Assembly (NCBI RefSeq): GCF_025144225.1
Contig: NZ_JALXXB010000003.1
Span: 124,001-188,000, forward strand
From: Aestuariimicrobium sp. p3-SID1156
Lineage (GTDB): Bacteria; Actinomycetota; Actinomycetes; Propionibacteriales; Propionibacteriaceae
Direction: 5' to 3'
DNA length: 64,000 nucleotides
The first letter of the stretch is position 1. Each line of letters starts with the position of its first letter. The position numbers and the translations under genes were made by a program. The notes beneath the pieces were generated by a model. That model had not been told where the DNA came from. It made no database searches and saw only the letters and a program-made list of their open reading frames with translations. Shown one piece after another: positions 45,886-54,813 of this stretch.

Positions 45886-45983
45886 CCCCAAGGGTCAAGC
45901 CTCGTGGGCGGGAGCGGTCCACGCCGAGAGCGAACACTCCGTGGTGACCAGCAGGAACGCGGCGAAAAATATGTGACACGCCC

Positions 45984-46430
45984 TCAGGCGAGGTTGCGCA
46001 CCGCCATGAAGGCAAGGCTTGCCACTCCAGCAACCAGGTAGATCCTGTTCTGGGAGACCCGCCAGGACCGGGGCCAGCGGAGTCGCGGGCCGCCGATCAA
46101 CTCCCCCGCCCAGAAGAGCGTCACGACGACCATCAGGATGCCGGCGACAAAGAGCATTGGATTCCAATGGAAGGCCGCCACCGGGTGGCCGCCCAAGAGG
46201 CTCGCGACCATACGCGTGCCACCGCAGAACGGGCAGTAAATCCCGAATTTGATCAGCCCGCAGGAGATACCGAGGCCGGTGACCTTGTAGACCAGCCCCA
46301 CCCCCAGCAGCGCCATCGCGGTCTCCCCCATCCGGCGAAGGCCAGCTTGGGGAGTGAACTCGGGCTGCTGCACGGCGACCTGCGGGATGGCTGACACGCC
46401 TTCCAGTATGGCGGCACCGACACCAGTCAC
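45984..46430 (-). CDS. DUF2752 family membrane protein
   Basis: This ~148-aa protein has the DUF2752 signature CPFCGGTRMVASLLGGHPVAAFHWNP between transmembrane segments, with further helices (LFVAGILMVVVTLFWAGEL and IYLVAGVASLAFMAV). Function is unknown. The start is uncertain; a GTG at 46430 is used, and the frame is open further upstream to 46574 into the promoter region of the RDD gene. It is divergent from the RDD protein gene. Confidence 0.75.
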   Translation of the reverse strand: MTGVGAAILEGVSAIPQVAVQQPEFTPQAGLRRMGETAMALLGVGLVYKVTGLGISCGLIKFGIYCPFCGGTRMVASLLGGHPVAAFHWNPMLFVAGILMVVVTLFWAGELIGGPRLRWPRSWRVSQNRIYLVAGVASLAFMAVRNLA

Positions 46431-46563
46431 AGGCACTTGGCGTGACTTGGTGTTGATCAGGTGCGCCGCGTCGGACACAAACGCCACCCCCAGCCGATAG
46501 GTTGTGTCGAGGTCAGGCCACCAGCCGGGCGGCCGCCGAACCCGAACAACCGTGGAGAGCGTA

Positions 46564-47409
46564 ATGAGCAACAACTGGAATGACCCGAACGCACCCCAGG
46601 GTGGCGAGCCCTGGAACCAGAACCCGAACCAGGACTGGAACCAGCCGAAGGACCCGGCGCAGGACGGCGGAGCCCACCAGCCGCAGCACGGCTGGAACCA
46701 GACCCACCAGCCCGAGAACCAGCCCTGGGAGCAGTCGCAGTCCAGCGCATGGGACCAGCCGCAGCACGCCCCTCAGAACGCGTGGGACCAGCCCCAGTCC
46801 GCGCAGAGCGCGTGGGACCAACCCCAGGCGAACCCGGGGGGATGGGACCAGCCCCAGCAGGGATACGCTGCCCCGGGTGGTTACCAGCCCGGCCCAGTGG
46901 GATACCCCGCCGCTGGCGCCCCGATGGTCGGTATGGGCCCCGGCGGCCTGCCCCTGGCGAGCTGGGGCAAGCGTGTGCTCGGTTACCTCCTTGACTGGCT
47001 GCCCTTCGGTGTTGTCAGTTTCGTGATCGGTCTCGCGACCGGCGCCACCACGACGAGCACTGGCCCCAACGGCGCCTCCATCGACTACACGGCTACCGCC
47101 ACGGACAATCTCCTCGGCAACCTGGTCAACATCGCCGGCATCCTGATCCTGTCCTACGTGGCCTCCAAGACCGGCCAGACCTGGGGTCGCAAGATCATGA
47201 AGACCCAGCTCGTCAGTGAGACCGGCGAACCCATCAGCTTCGGCATGAACATCGTGCGCTACGTCGCACACGCCCTTGACACCATCGCCTGCTTCATCGG
47301 CTGGCTGTTCCCCCTGTGGGACAAGAACCGCCAGACCTTCGCCGACAAGATCATGAAGACCTACGTGCTGGACGTGTCCCAGAGCGGACCGATCAACGTC
47401 AAGCACTGA
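46564..47409 (+). CDS. RDD family membrane protein with Gln/Pro/Trp-rich N-terminus
   Basis: This 281-aa protein has a cytoplasmic N-terminal region of about 110 residues with imperfect repeats of AWDQPQ and WNQP. A RDD domain follows, with three or four transmembrane segments (SWGKRVLGYLLDWLPFGVVSF, LVNIAGILILSYVAS, ALDTIACFIGWLFPLWD). The function of RDD proteins is mostly unknown; some are ion antiporters. GGAGAG lies before the ATG. A strong hairpin follows the gene. Confidence 0.85.
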   Translation: MSNNWNDPNAPQGGEPWNQNPNQDWNQPKDPAQDGGAHQPQHGWNQTHQPENQPWEQSQSSAWDQPQHAPQNAWDQPQSAQSAWDQPQANPGGWDQPQQGYAAPGGYQPGPVGYPAAGAPMVGMGPGGLPLASWGKRVLGYLLDWLPFGVVSFVIGLATGATTTSTGPNGASIDYTATATDNLLGNLVNIAGILILSYVASKTGQTWGRKIMKTQLVSETGEPISFGMNIVRYVAHALDTIACFIGWLFPLWDKNRQTFADKIMKTYVLDVSQSGPINVKH

Positions 47410-47430
47410 TGACTGACTGACCTGTTGAAC

Positions 47431-47460
47431 GCTGGGCCCCGTCGAAAGACGGGGCCCAGC
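47431..47460 (+). terminator. Hairpin terminator with GAAA tetraloop
   Basis: Perfect 13-bp arms (GCTGGGCCCCGTC and complement) with a GAAA loop lie 21 bases after the RDD gene and before the convergent small gene. Confidence 0.9.
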
Positions 47461-47478
47461 GTCGTTGTCGAGGGTGAC

Positions 47479-47841
47479 TCAGATGAGTCCTGCGCCGATG
47501 GCCCAGAAGCCCTGGATCACCACGGCAAAGGTGACCAGGAGGAGCGCCCCGAAGCCGACCATGATGGCCAGCAGAGCTCGATCATCGAGAGTCGCCCGCG
47601 GACGAACGACAGCGGCACTGGGACGGGTGCCACGTGCGGGAGCCTGCACCCGGCACGCCGCAGCGGGAGGGCGTTGCAGCGGCGACGGGGCATGACGCGA
47701 CGAGGTGGCGGGCCCGCCCTGATTCAGGATGCGGGGGCGTCCATGCCCAGCGGCCCGCACCGAGGATGAGGTGGCCGAACGCACGGCGCGAGATGAGCGG
47801 GCCCGTGCAACCTGCCCGAAGTCGGTGGTGATGGCGCTCAT
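47479..47841 (-). CDS. Small membrane protein divergent from lexA, likely SOS-controlled
   Basis: This 120-aa protein has a basic, Ala/Arg/Ser-rich N-terminal region of about 85 residues and a C-terminal transmembrane segment (LLAIMVGFGALLLVTFAVVI). GAAGGAG lies 5 nt before the ATG. Two LexA-type boxes are in its upstream region. The position, divergent from lexA, is where actinobacteria such as Corynebacterium (divS) and Mycobacterium (Rv2719c) keep SOS cell-division inhibitors. No LysM or other recognisable domain follows the membrane segment, so this might be a short or truncated version. Confidence 0.65.
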   Translation of the reverse strand: MSAITTDFGQVARARSSRAVRSATSSSVRAAGHGRPRILNQGGPATSSRHAPSPLQRPPAAACRVQAPARGTRPSAAVVRPRATLDDRALLAIMVGFGALLLVTFAVVIQGFWAIGAGLI

Positions 47842-47888
47842 GACAGCTCCTTCTGTGTTGCCGCCCATGCATCCCATGGTGCGGTTTA

Positions 47889-47900
47889 GAACGTTCGTTC
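47889..47900. promoter_or_regulatory. LexA SOS box 1
   Basis: GAAC-GTTC-GTTC matches the actinobacterial GAAC-N4-GTTC site exactly and lies 48 nt before the start of the divergent small gene. Confidence 0.75.
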
Positions 47901-47933
47901 GAGTCGACTGTAGCGTGGGTCGCTTCGTGAATC

Positions 47934-47945
47934 AAACAGTTGTTC
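47934..47945. promoter_or_regulatory. LexA SOS box 2
   Basis: AAAC-AGTT-GTTC, followed by GA, deviates from GAAC-N4-GTTC at one base. It lies between the two divergent genes. Confidence 0.6.
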
Positions 47946-48051
47946 GAGGTTCGAGTGGCGCCCCTGTTCGCGCCACCGGGAAGAGCACATCAGCCCCCAC
48001 TGACAAAACTTGCAAGGGTCCTGACCCGTTCGGCGACACGCGCGGAGCAGG

Positions 48052-48067
48052 TCGAACAAACGTTTGA
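48052..48067. promoter_or_regulatory. LexA SOS box 3 (lexA autoregulation)
   Basis: TCGAAC-AAAC-GTTTGA is a near-palindromic GAAC-N4-GTTY site. It overlaps the -35 of lexA. Confidence 0.75.
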
Positions 48068-48092
48068 ATGAAGGTGTTCGATTCGGTAGGCT
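48064..48092 (+). promoter_or_regulatory. lexA promoter
   Basis: TTGAAT (48064-48069) and TAGGCT (48087-48092) are separated by 17 nt. The -10 ends 6 nt before the ATG, implying a leaderless mRNA under SOS-box control. Confidence 0.6.
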
Positions 48093-48098
48093 GCTCCC

Positions 48099-48920
48099 AT
48101 GGCCGAAGATGACAGCTCCCCCCGTCGCGCTCAGAAGCCGCGCCGAGCCGCCGCCCCCTCCAAGCGACGGGTGGGGCGGCCCTCCAACGCAGAGATCGCC
48201 GCAGAACTTGGCAACCTGATCCCCATGCCGGACGGGCCCTCGGACCTGGATGGCCTCACGCCCCGGCAGCGGCGGGTGCTGGAAGTCATTCGGGATGCGG
48301 TGGCCACGAATGGCTATCCACCCAGCATTCGTGAGATGGGGGAGGCTGCCGGGCTCGCGAGCCCCTCGAGCGTCTCGCACCAGCTCAAGGCGCTGGAGGC
48401 CAAAGGGTTCATCCGGCGCGATCCGAATCGCCCCCGTGCCCTCGAGGTCCACCTCCCTGCCTCCATGGCCGTTCAGCCAGGCCCCAAACGCCCCCACGTG
48501 GTTGAGACCGATGTCGACGAAACGGGCATCTACGATGCCAACCCCACCGGCGTGGCCGTGCCCATGGTGGGCCGTATCGCCGCCGGAGGCCCGATTCTCG
48601 CGGAGGAACAGGTCGAGGACGTCTTCGCGCTCCCCAAGCAGCTGGTCGGCGACGGGGTCCACTTCATGCTCGAGGTCAAGGGCGACTCCATGATCGACGC
48701 CGCGATCTGCGAGGGCGACTGGGTCGTGGTCCGCCAGCAGGAGACTGCCGTGAACGGCGACATCGTCGCAGCCCTGCTCGACAATGAAGCGACTGTCAAG
48801 ACCTTCCGCCGCAAGGACGGCCAGGTGTGGCTGCTCCCCCACAACCCGGCCTACTCACCGATTGACGGAACCTACGCCTCCATCATGGGCAAGGTCGTCG
48901 CAGTGATCCGCAAGGTCTGA
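48099..48920 (+). CDS. lexA: LexA repressor
   Basis: This 273-aa SOS repressor has an extra ~45-residue basic N-terminus ([16 protein letters not shown]). The HTH follows ([40 protein letters not shown]). The self-cleavage site is Ala162-Gly163 (RIAAGGP), with Ser197 (GDSM) and Lys234 (ATVKTF) as the catalytic dyad. All elements needed for RecA-stimulated cleavage are present; recA itself lies at the right edge of the window. Three SOS boxes precede the gene. Confidence 0.95.
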   Translation: MAEDDSSPRRAQKPRRAAAPSKRRVGRPSNAEIAAELGNLIPMPDGPSDLDGLTPRQRRVLEVIRDAVATNGYPPSIREMGEAAGLASPSSVSHQLKALEAKGFIRRDPNRPRALEVHLPASMAVQPGPKRPHVVETDVDETGIYDANPTGVAVPMVGRIAAGGPILAEEQVEDVFALPKQLVGDGVHFMLEVKGDSMIDAAICEGDWVVVRQQETAVNGDIVAALLDNEATVKTFRRKDGQVWLLPHNPAYSPIDGTYASIMGKVVAVIRKV

Positions 48921-48923
48921 CGC

Positions 48924-50954
48924 TCAGGCGCGGTTCTCCTGGAGCCGACGAAGGGCCTGTACCGCCACCTCACGGTCAGCGGTCACCCAGAAGTCAGGCA
49001 TCGACGAGCGCAGGAACGAGCCATAGCGAGCAGTCACGAGCCGGGGGTCGAGGACTGCCACGACTCCCCTGTCGGTGGATCGTCGGATGAGCCGGCCGCT
49101 CCCCTGCGCCAGCAACAGCCCCGCGTGGGCCGCCGCCACCGCCATGAAGCCGTTGCCGCCGGCCTCGGCCACCGCCTGCTGGCGCGCCTGCATCAGCGGG
49201 TCATCGGGCCGCGGGAACGGGATCTTGTCCATGATCACCAGTTCACAGGTGTCACCCGCCACGTCAATGCCCTGCCACAGTGAGAGGGTTCCGAACAGGC
49301 TCGCCCCAGGGTCTGCGATGAACCGGGCCGTGAGGTCGGAGAGCTGTGAGTCGCCCTGGCAGAGAATGGTCAGGTTCGGCAGCTGCGCCCGCACATATCG
49401 TGCTGCCTCCTCGGCATTGCGCTGGGACGCGAACAGACCCAGCGTCCGGCCGCCAGCCGCCCAGACCAACTCAGCTACCTCTGCCAGCAGCTCAGGCGCC
49501 ATGCCATCGCGCCGGGGCTTGGGTAGGCCCGCTCCCACGTACAGGATCCCCTGGCGCCGGTAGTCGAAGGGCGAGCCCACGTCCACCCCCGCCCAGTTGA
49601 ACAGTTCATCCTCGGTCTCCGGCTCGGCTGCTGTGGAATCCACCCGCTCCTTGCGGCTCAGACCCACGGTCGCGGCCACGTTGTCGAAGTCGCCGCCGAT
49701 CTTCAGGGTGGCCGAGGTCAGCACCACGGGGGTCTCGGCGAACACCTTCTCTCGCATCAGGCCGGCGACCGACAACGGAGCCACGTGGGCCCAGCGTCCG
49801 GATCGTTCACGCTCGCTGATCCAGACCACGTCGGTGGCCCTGAGCGCGGCCAGCCGCTCGGCGATGTCGAAGACCTCCTTCACGGCTGCCGCAGTCTGGG
49901 ACCTCTCGGCATCGTCCCCGGACACTTCCTGCCGGGACTCACCCTTGCCAGTGAGCTTCGAGACCGCCGCCCTGGCAGCGTCGCGCACCTGCTCGAAGGC
50001 GCGCAGTGCCGGGCCGTCTTCCGTGACACGTCCGACCTCGCTGTCTGCAAGCCCCTTCTCCAGGCCCTCGCCTGCCTCGAGCAAGTCCACGCCCGTGTCG
50101 TCATCCAGCCACGGGAGGGCTCGTCGAGCGGTGCGCTCCACGATCTGCGGGCTCAACTCACTGCTCGCTGCTCCCGTGACACGCGAGACCAGGTCATGGG
50201 CCTCGTCGATGATGACCGCGCCGTGCTCGGGCAGGACTGTGCCGCCGTGCATGGCGTTGATGGCCAGGAGCGCATGGTTGGTGACCACCAGGTCCGCGGC
50301 CCGGGCGCGCTCCCGTGACCCCTCGACGAGACATTCAGCCCCGTAGGGGCAGCGCTGCGTGCCCAGGCATTCTCGAACGGGGATCGAGACCTGTGCCCAC
50401 GCAGCCGGAGTGTGCGGTGGCGCGTCGTCGCGGTCGGCGAGCTCTCTGGCGGCCACCTGTTCCTCGACCCATTCGCGCAGCATGACGACCTCACCGCCCA
50501 ACGCCGAGGCGGCATCGGCCCCTCGGGTGGCCTTCGCGAGCTCGGTGCCGCCGATGAGGGCGTCCTGCTCCTCACCGAGGCCCTCGCGGGCACGGTAGAG
50601 GCAGGCGTAGTTCGTGCGACCCTTCACAATGGCGGCCTTCGGTCGCACACCGGTGACCTCCTCCACCGCGTCGAGCGCTACGGGAATGTCCTTGGTGGCC
50701 AGCTGTGCCTGCAGTGCCAGGGTCGCCGTGGCCACGACCACCCGGTCCCCGCCCTCGGCCAGGTGCGTCAGCGCAGGAGCGAGGTAACCCAAGGACTTCC
50801 CGGTGCCGGTGCCAGCCTGGATGAGGCCGTGGGTGCCGGTGGTCAGACTGTCACGGATGGCGTCGGCCATCTGCTGCTGGCCCTCACGCGGCTGCCCGCC
50901 GAGGACGCCGACAGCGGCCGCGAGCACATCGCGATGTCGTTGGGAGTTCGCCAC
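48924..50954 (-). CDS. dinG: DinG-family ATP-dependent DNA helicase
   Basis: This 676-aa SF2 helicase of the XPD/DinG group has Walker A QAGTGTGKSLGYLAPAL near residue 45, DEAH-type VIIDEAHDLVSRV and C-terminal QGSGRLIRRSTDRG. Four Fe-S-type cysteines are plausible in the segment around NYACLYRARE, RECLGTQRCPYGAECL. It unwinds 5'-3' and resolves R-loops and D-loops in E. coli. The start is GTG at 50954 with TAGGGT 6 nt upstream. It is convergent with lexA, three bases apart, so antisense overlap is likely. Confidence 0.88.
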   Translation of the reverse strand: MANSQRHRDVLAAAVGVLGGQPREGQQQMADAIRDSLTTGTHGLIQAGTGTGKSLGYLAPALTHLAEGGDRVVVATATLALQAQLATKDIPVALDAVEEVTGVRPKAAIVKGRTNYACLYRAREGLGEEQDALIGGTELAKATRGADAASALGGEVVMLREWVEEQVAARELADRDDAPPHTPAAWAQVSIPVRECLGTQRCPYGAECLVEGSRERARAADLVVTNHALLAINAMHGGTVLPEHGAVIIDEAHDLVSRVTGAASSELSPQIVERTARRALPWLDDDTGVDLLEAGEGLEKGLADSEVGRVTEDGPALRAFEQVRDAARAAVSKLTGKGESRQEVSGDDAERSQTAAAVKEVFDIAERLAALRATDVVWISERERSGRWAHVAPLSVAGLMREKVFAETPVVLTSATLKIGGDFDNVAATVGLSRKERVDSTAAEPETEDELFNWAGVDVGSPFDYRRQGILYVGAGLPKPRRDGMAPELLAEVAELVWAAGGRTLGLFASQRNAEEAARYVRAQLPNLTILCQGDSQLSDLTARFIADPGASLFGTLSLWQGIDVAGDTCELVIMDKIPFPRPDDPLMQARQQAVAEAGGNGFMAVAAAHAGLLLAQGSGRLIRRSTDRGVVAVLDPRLVTARYGSFLRSSMPDFWVTADREVAVQALRRLQENRA

Positions 50955-50960
50955 CGCACC

Positions 50961-50966
50961 ACCCTA
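50961..50966 (-). promoter_or_regulatory. Putative -10 hexamer TAGGGT of dinG
   Basis: On the minus strand TAGGGT lies 6 nt before the GTG at 50954. Confidence 0.4.
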
Positions 50967-51044
50967 GCCCGCTCCCCGGAGGGGAAGACGAGCCTGTGGA
51001 CAACGCCCTGCCGGGGCACCCCGAGGCCTGGCCCCCAGCGACGT

Positions 51045-52532
51045 TCAGCGCAGGTACTCGGCGAAATCGCTGGCCAGGTCCGGGTGCACGTGGGCGACCA
51101 GTTCTGTGCCCTCGTTGGTGTGGTCCAGGCTGTCGATGGTCCCCAACCGGTGCACCTTGTCCAGGAGATCGCCGCGGGAATAGGGCACCAGTGCCCGCAC
51201 CTCCACCTCCGGCTGCGGCAGCCTCTGCTCGGTGACCGCCCGCAGGTCACGGATGCCCTCGCCTGTTCGCGCCGACACGAAGAGCGCGTCGGGGAACTGC
51301 GACCGCAGCATGGTGAGCATCTCGTCCTCGGCGGCATCAATCTTGTTGATCACCAGCTGTTCCGGGCGCTCCGCTGCCCCGATCTCCGAGAGCACCCCGC
51401 GCACCGCGTTGATCTGGCCCACCGGGTCGGGGTCCGAACCATCGACCACATGCAGCAGGAGGTCCGCCTGGACCGACTCCTCCAGGGTCGAGGCGAAGGC
51501 CTCGACCAGATCATGTGGGAGGTGCCGAATGAATCCGACCGTGTCGGTCAGCGTGAACACCCGGCCATCGCTGGTCTCGGTGCGTCGGGTCGTCGGGTCC
51601 AGGGTCGCGAAAAGTGCGTTCTCGACGAGCACGCCGGCGCTGGTGAGCCGGTTCAACAGGGAGGACTTCCCGGCATTGGTGTAACCGACGATCGCCACCG
51701 AGGGGACGCGATTGCGCACGCGGTCGGCACGCTTGGTCGCTCGGGTCGACTCCATCTCCCGCAGCCGCCCACGCAACTGCGCGATGCGGGAGTTGATGCG
51801 CCGCCGGTCGGTCTCGATGCGGGTTTCACCGGGGCCTCGACCGCCGATACCGACCCCACCGCCGGCCTGGCCACCGGCCTGCCGGGACAGGTTGCCGCCC
51901 CAACCGCGCAGTCGCTGCTTGAGGTAGTTCAACTGTGCGAGTTCGACCTGGGTCTTGCCCTCCACGCTCTTGGCATGCTGGGCGAAGATGTCGAGGATCA
52001 GCGCGGTGCGGTCGACGACCTTGACCTTGACGCGGTCCTCCAGATTCCTCAACTGCGCGGCTTCCAGTTCGCCATCGCAGATGACGGTGTCGGCTCCGGT
52101 CGCGATGACGACCTCACGGAGCTCATCCACCTTGCCGCGTCCGATGAAGGTCGCCGGATCCGGCTTCTGGCGGCGCTGTACGAGGGCCTCGAGCACCTGA
52201 GAGCCCGCCGTCTCGGCCAGCATCTTCAACTCGGTCACCGCGTTCTCCACGTCCTGCTCGGTTCCAGAGGTCCACACGCTCACCAAGACGACGCGTTCCA
52301 GCTTCAGTTCGCGGTACTCGACCTCGGAGATGTCCTCCAGCTGGGTGGACATGCCGGCCACACGTCGCAGCGAGAGTCGGGCGGCCAGGTCCAGCTGGTC
52401 ACCGTCGTAGTCAGCCTCGTCCTCCGGGTCGGCCTGGCCCCAGGGTTCCACGAAGTCGTCGTCGACCTCATCCTCGAGGTATCGCTGGCGGTCGTACAGG
52501 GAGGGGGCGTTGTCGCTCAGGGCATCACTCAT
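51045..52532 (-). CDS. hflX: Ribosome-associated GTPase HflX
   Basis: This 495-aa GTPase has an N-terminal HflX domain (VWTSGTEQDVENAVTELK, PATFIGRGKVDEL), a Gly-rich RQAGGQAGGGVGIGGRGPGE linker, then G1 GYTNAGKSSLLN, G3 DTVGFIRHLP and G4 NKID. HflX splits stalled ribosomes under stress. It follows dapF on the same strand with a 75-base gap. The acidic N-terminal extension of about 50 residues is longer than in E. coli. Confidence 0.93.
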   Translation of the reverse strand: MSDALSDNAPSLYDRQRYLEDEVDDDFVEPWGQADPEDEADYDGDQLDLAARLSLRRVAGMSTQLEDISEVEYRELKLERVVLVSVWTSGTEQDVENAVTELKMLAETAGSQVLEALVQRRQKPDPATFIGRGKVDELREVVIATGADTVICDGELEAAQLRNLEDRVKVKVVDRTALILDIFAQHAKSVEGKTQVELAQLNYLKQRLRGWGGNLSRQAGGQAGGGVGIGGRGPGETRIETDRRRINSRIAQLRGRLREMESTRATKRADRVRNRVPSVAIVGYTNAGKSSLLNRLTSAGVLVENALFATLDPTTRRTETSDGRVFTLTDTVGFIRHLPHDLVEAFASTLEESVQADLLLHVVDGSDPDPVGQINAVRGVLSEIGAAERPEQLVINKIDAAEDEMLTMLRSQFPDALFVSARTGEGIRDLRAVTEQRLPQPEVEVRALVPYSRGDLLDKVHRLGTIDSLDHTNEGTELVAHVHPDLASDFAEYLR

Positions 52533-52607
52533 CGTCGTTCAAGACTGCCATCCTGGACGCCTGCGCACCAGCGAATTCCGCTTCCGGCGCAGCCGTCGCG
52601 GTATCCA

Positions 52608-53450
52608 TCACTCGACAGAGGGCCGATCCGGCAGCTGGAGCTCGCCCCGAGCCACGACCATCGCCGGGCCGCGCAGCGTGGCCTCAGCCCCCTGCAGGGT
52701 CACGTGCAGGACGCCACCAGCGACGTCGACCCGGTACTCCCCGTCACCTGTTCCAGCTGCAGCTGCGTGGGCTGCCGCAGTCGCGACGGTACCGGTGCCG
52801 CACGACAGTGTTTCCCCCACACCCCGTTCATGGACCCGCATCGCGAGGTGGTGGTCATCGGCAACTTCCATGAACTCGACGTTGACACCTTCGGGAAAGG
52901 CGTCAACCGGACTCCACGTCGGGGCCTGGCTGAGGTCGAGCTCATTGACCCTGACCCCCGGCGGCAGCATCACCACGGCGTGCGGGTTGCCGACATCGAC
53001 CTTGCGCGCAGGCCAGGTGTCCCGCCCCAGCGTCACCTCCACCGGATCATCGAGGAGTCTGACGATCCCCATCTGCGTGGAGACGCTGCCGTCGGCGTGC
53101 AGGTGGAGGTTGCGCAGTCCGGCACGCGTGCCGATCTGCACATCGGGTCCCTCGGCGAGGTCGTTGTCGACCAAATAGCGAGCGAACAGCCGCGTGCCGT
53201 TTCCGCACATCTCTGCGATGGAGCCGTCCGCATTGCGGTAGTCCATGAACCAGAGTTCTGGGTCACCGTCCCAGTCGGGCATGTGTTCGCTCTTGACGGC
53301 GCGCAGCAGCCCGTCGGCGCCGATGCCACCGTGCCGATCACAGATGAGCCGCACATCCTCCACCGAGAGCGGAGTCGTGTCGTGGCGGTCGACCAGCACG
53401 ACGAAGTCGTTGAGCGTGGCATGGCCCTTGGTGAAGTTGATGCTGCGCAT
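52608..53450 (-). CDS. dapF: Diaminopimelate epimerase
   Basis: This 280-aa enzyme converts LL- to meso-diaminopimelate for lysine and peptidoglycan. The two catalytic cysteines are in EMCGNGTR (near residue 88) and LSCGTGTVA (near 217). GHATLNDFVVL at the N-terminus matches the substrate-binding start. A TAGTCT hexamer lies 6 nt before the ATG and overlaps the end of miaA. Use of DAP agrees with an actinobacterial wall. Confidence 0.92.
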   Translation of the reverse strand: MRSINFTKGHATLNDFVVLVDRHDTTPLSVEDVRLICDRHGGIGADGLLRAVKSEHMPDWDGDPELWFMDYRNADGSIAEMCGNGTRLFARYLVDNDLAEGPDVQIGTRAGLRNLHLHADGSVSTQMGIVRLLDDPVEVTLGRDTWPARKVDVGNPHAVVMLPPGVRVNELDLSQAPTWSPVDAFPEGVNVEFMEVADDHHLAMRVHERGVGETLSCGTGTVATAAAHAAAAGTGDGEYRVDVAGGVLHVTLQGAEATLRGPAMVVARGELQLPDRPSVE

Positions 53451-53456
53451 GTACTC

Positions 53457-53462
53457 AGACTA
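53457..53462 (-). promoter_or_regulatory. Putative -10 hexamer TAGTCT of dapF
   Basis: On the minus strand TAGTCT overlaps the miaA stop codon and ends 6 nt before the dapF ATG. Confidence 0.45.
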
Positions 53463-54380
53463 CTGGTCCGGTCGAGACGCGATCTGGCGCACCAGTCCCT
53501 CGGCGTCCACCCCGGCCGGGCGCCATTCGATGCGGTGGTCACGGCGATACCACCCGAGTTGCTTGCGGGCAAAGCGGCGGGTCGCGATCTTCACGTCCTC
53601 GCGCGCCTGATCGAGACTGCAACGGCCGTCCAGCGCGTCCAGCACCTGTCGATAGCCGATCGCACGGGAAGCAGTACGACCCTCCCGCAGGCCCCGTGGC
53701 AGCAGCGACTGGACCTCCTCGACCAGACCGTCGCGCCACATCTGGTCGACCCGCTCATTGATTCGGGCATCCATGACGTCTCGTTCCAACTCCAGGCCGA
53801 TGGTCCGCACGTTTTCCAGCGCGTAGGTCCAGGTCGGCAGCGTGGGCCGCAGGTCCTGCTGCAGGTCGAGCAGCTCCAGAGCTCGAACGATGCGGCGGCC
53901 ATTGCCGGGAATGATCTCGGCGGCAGCCCCGGGAGCGCGACGGGCCAGTTCGTCGTGCAGGGCCTCCGGCCCACGCTCGGCGAGCTGCTGGTCCCAATGC
54001 GCCCGGACGCGGGGATCCGTGCCGGGGAAGTCGAACACATCGGTGATCGCCCTGCTGTACAGGGCCGAACCACCCACCAGGATCGGAACCACGCCGGCGG
54101 TCCGCAGTTCGTGGATCACACCGCGTGCCAGCCCTTGGAATTCCGCCACCGAGGCGGTGTCGGTGACGTCCATGATGTCGACCAGGTGGTGTCGCACACC
54201 ACGACGTTCAGCGAGGGTGGGTTTGGCCGTTCCGATGTCCATGCCGCGATAGACCAGCATCGAGTCCGCATTGACAACGTCTGCGGGTTGCCCACGGTCT
54301 GCCAGACGCAGGGCCAGGTCGATGGCCAGCCCGGATTTGCCGCTGGCAGTGGGTCCGATGAGTTGGATCAGGGGCAGCAC
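53460..54380 (-). CDS. miaA: tRNA dimethylallyltransferase
   Basis: This 306-aa enzyme prenylates A37 of tRNAs reading UNN codons. P-loop GPTASGKSGLA, NADSMLVYRGMDIGTAKPT, HHLVDIMDV and the tRNA-binding RAIGYRQVLD are conserved. A GTG at 54380 starts the conserved sequence; a GTG at 54398 is possible. Its product i6A is the substrate of MiaB, encoded nearby. It precedes dapF with 9 bases between, a common actinobacterial order. Confidence 0.92.
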   Translation of the reverse strand: MLPLIQLIGPTASGKSGLAIDLALRLADRGQPADVVNADSMLVYRGMDIGTAKPTLAERRGVRHHLVDIMDVTDTASVAEFQGLARGVIHELRTAGVVPILVGGSALYSRAITDVFDFPGTDPRVRAHWDQQLAERGPEALHDELARRAPGAAAEIIPGNGRRIVRALELLDLQQDLRPTLPTWTYALENVRTIGLELERDVMDARINERVDQMWRDGLVEEVQSLLPRGLREGRTASRAIGYRQVLDALDGRCSLDQAREDVKIATRRFARKQLGWYRRDHRIEWRPAGVDAEGLVRQIASRPDQ

Positions 54381-54518
54381 CCGGCCATTCTGCCTGACCG
54401 TGCACGGGCCACGGCCGTGAGTCGGGAACCTCGAACTTGCGCGAACGGCTGACACGGTTACGTCCCCTCGGAAAGACTGGGACACATCTCACCCACACAC
54501 ACGAAAGGGGACGTACCC

Positions 54519-54734
54519 ATGGGAATCATGGATTCCGTCAAGGACGCCTTCAACGACGGCGAGAACAACGATCACATCGAGCGCGCCAAGGACGTGGCGA
54601 ACCAGCACGAGGACAAGATCGACGCCGGCGTCGATCGCGCCGGCGACCTGCTTGACGACCGCACCGGTGGCCGCTTCGAGAGCCACGTCGACAAGGGCCA
54701 GGACGTCATCCAGGACAAGACCGGCAACCTCTGA
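54519..54734 (+). CDS. MT0933-like antitoxin family protein (orphan)
   Basis: This 71-aa hydrophilic, charged protein reads MGIMDSVKDAFNDGENND, then HEDKIDAGVDRAGDLLDDRTGG and ends HVDKGQDVIQDKTG, the pattern of the MT0933-like antitoxin family. AAGGGGAC precedes the ATG. No toxin gene is adjacent on either side, which is usual for this family, so an antitoxin role is doubtful and a stress-related role is as likely. A perfect hairpin follows the gene. Confidence 0.8.
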   Translation: MGIMDSVKDAFNDGENNDHIERAKDVANQHEDKIDAGVDRAGDLLDDRTGGRFESHVDKGQDVIQDKTGNL

Positions 54735-54758
54735 TCCCGGCCCCCTGACGGGACAGAC

Positions 54759-54787
54759 GATGCCCGGCCGATCGTCGGCCGGGCATC
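54759..54787. terminator. Hairpin terminator, antitoxin-like gene/miaB
   Basis: Perfect 13-bp arms (GATGCCCGGCCGA and complement) with loop TCG lie between convergent genes and can serve both. Confidence 0.85.
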
Positions 54788-54813
54788 ATCGTGTCCAGGA
54801 CCCGAACTCCCGC

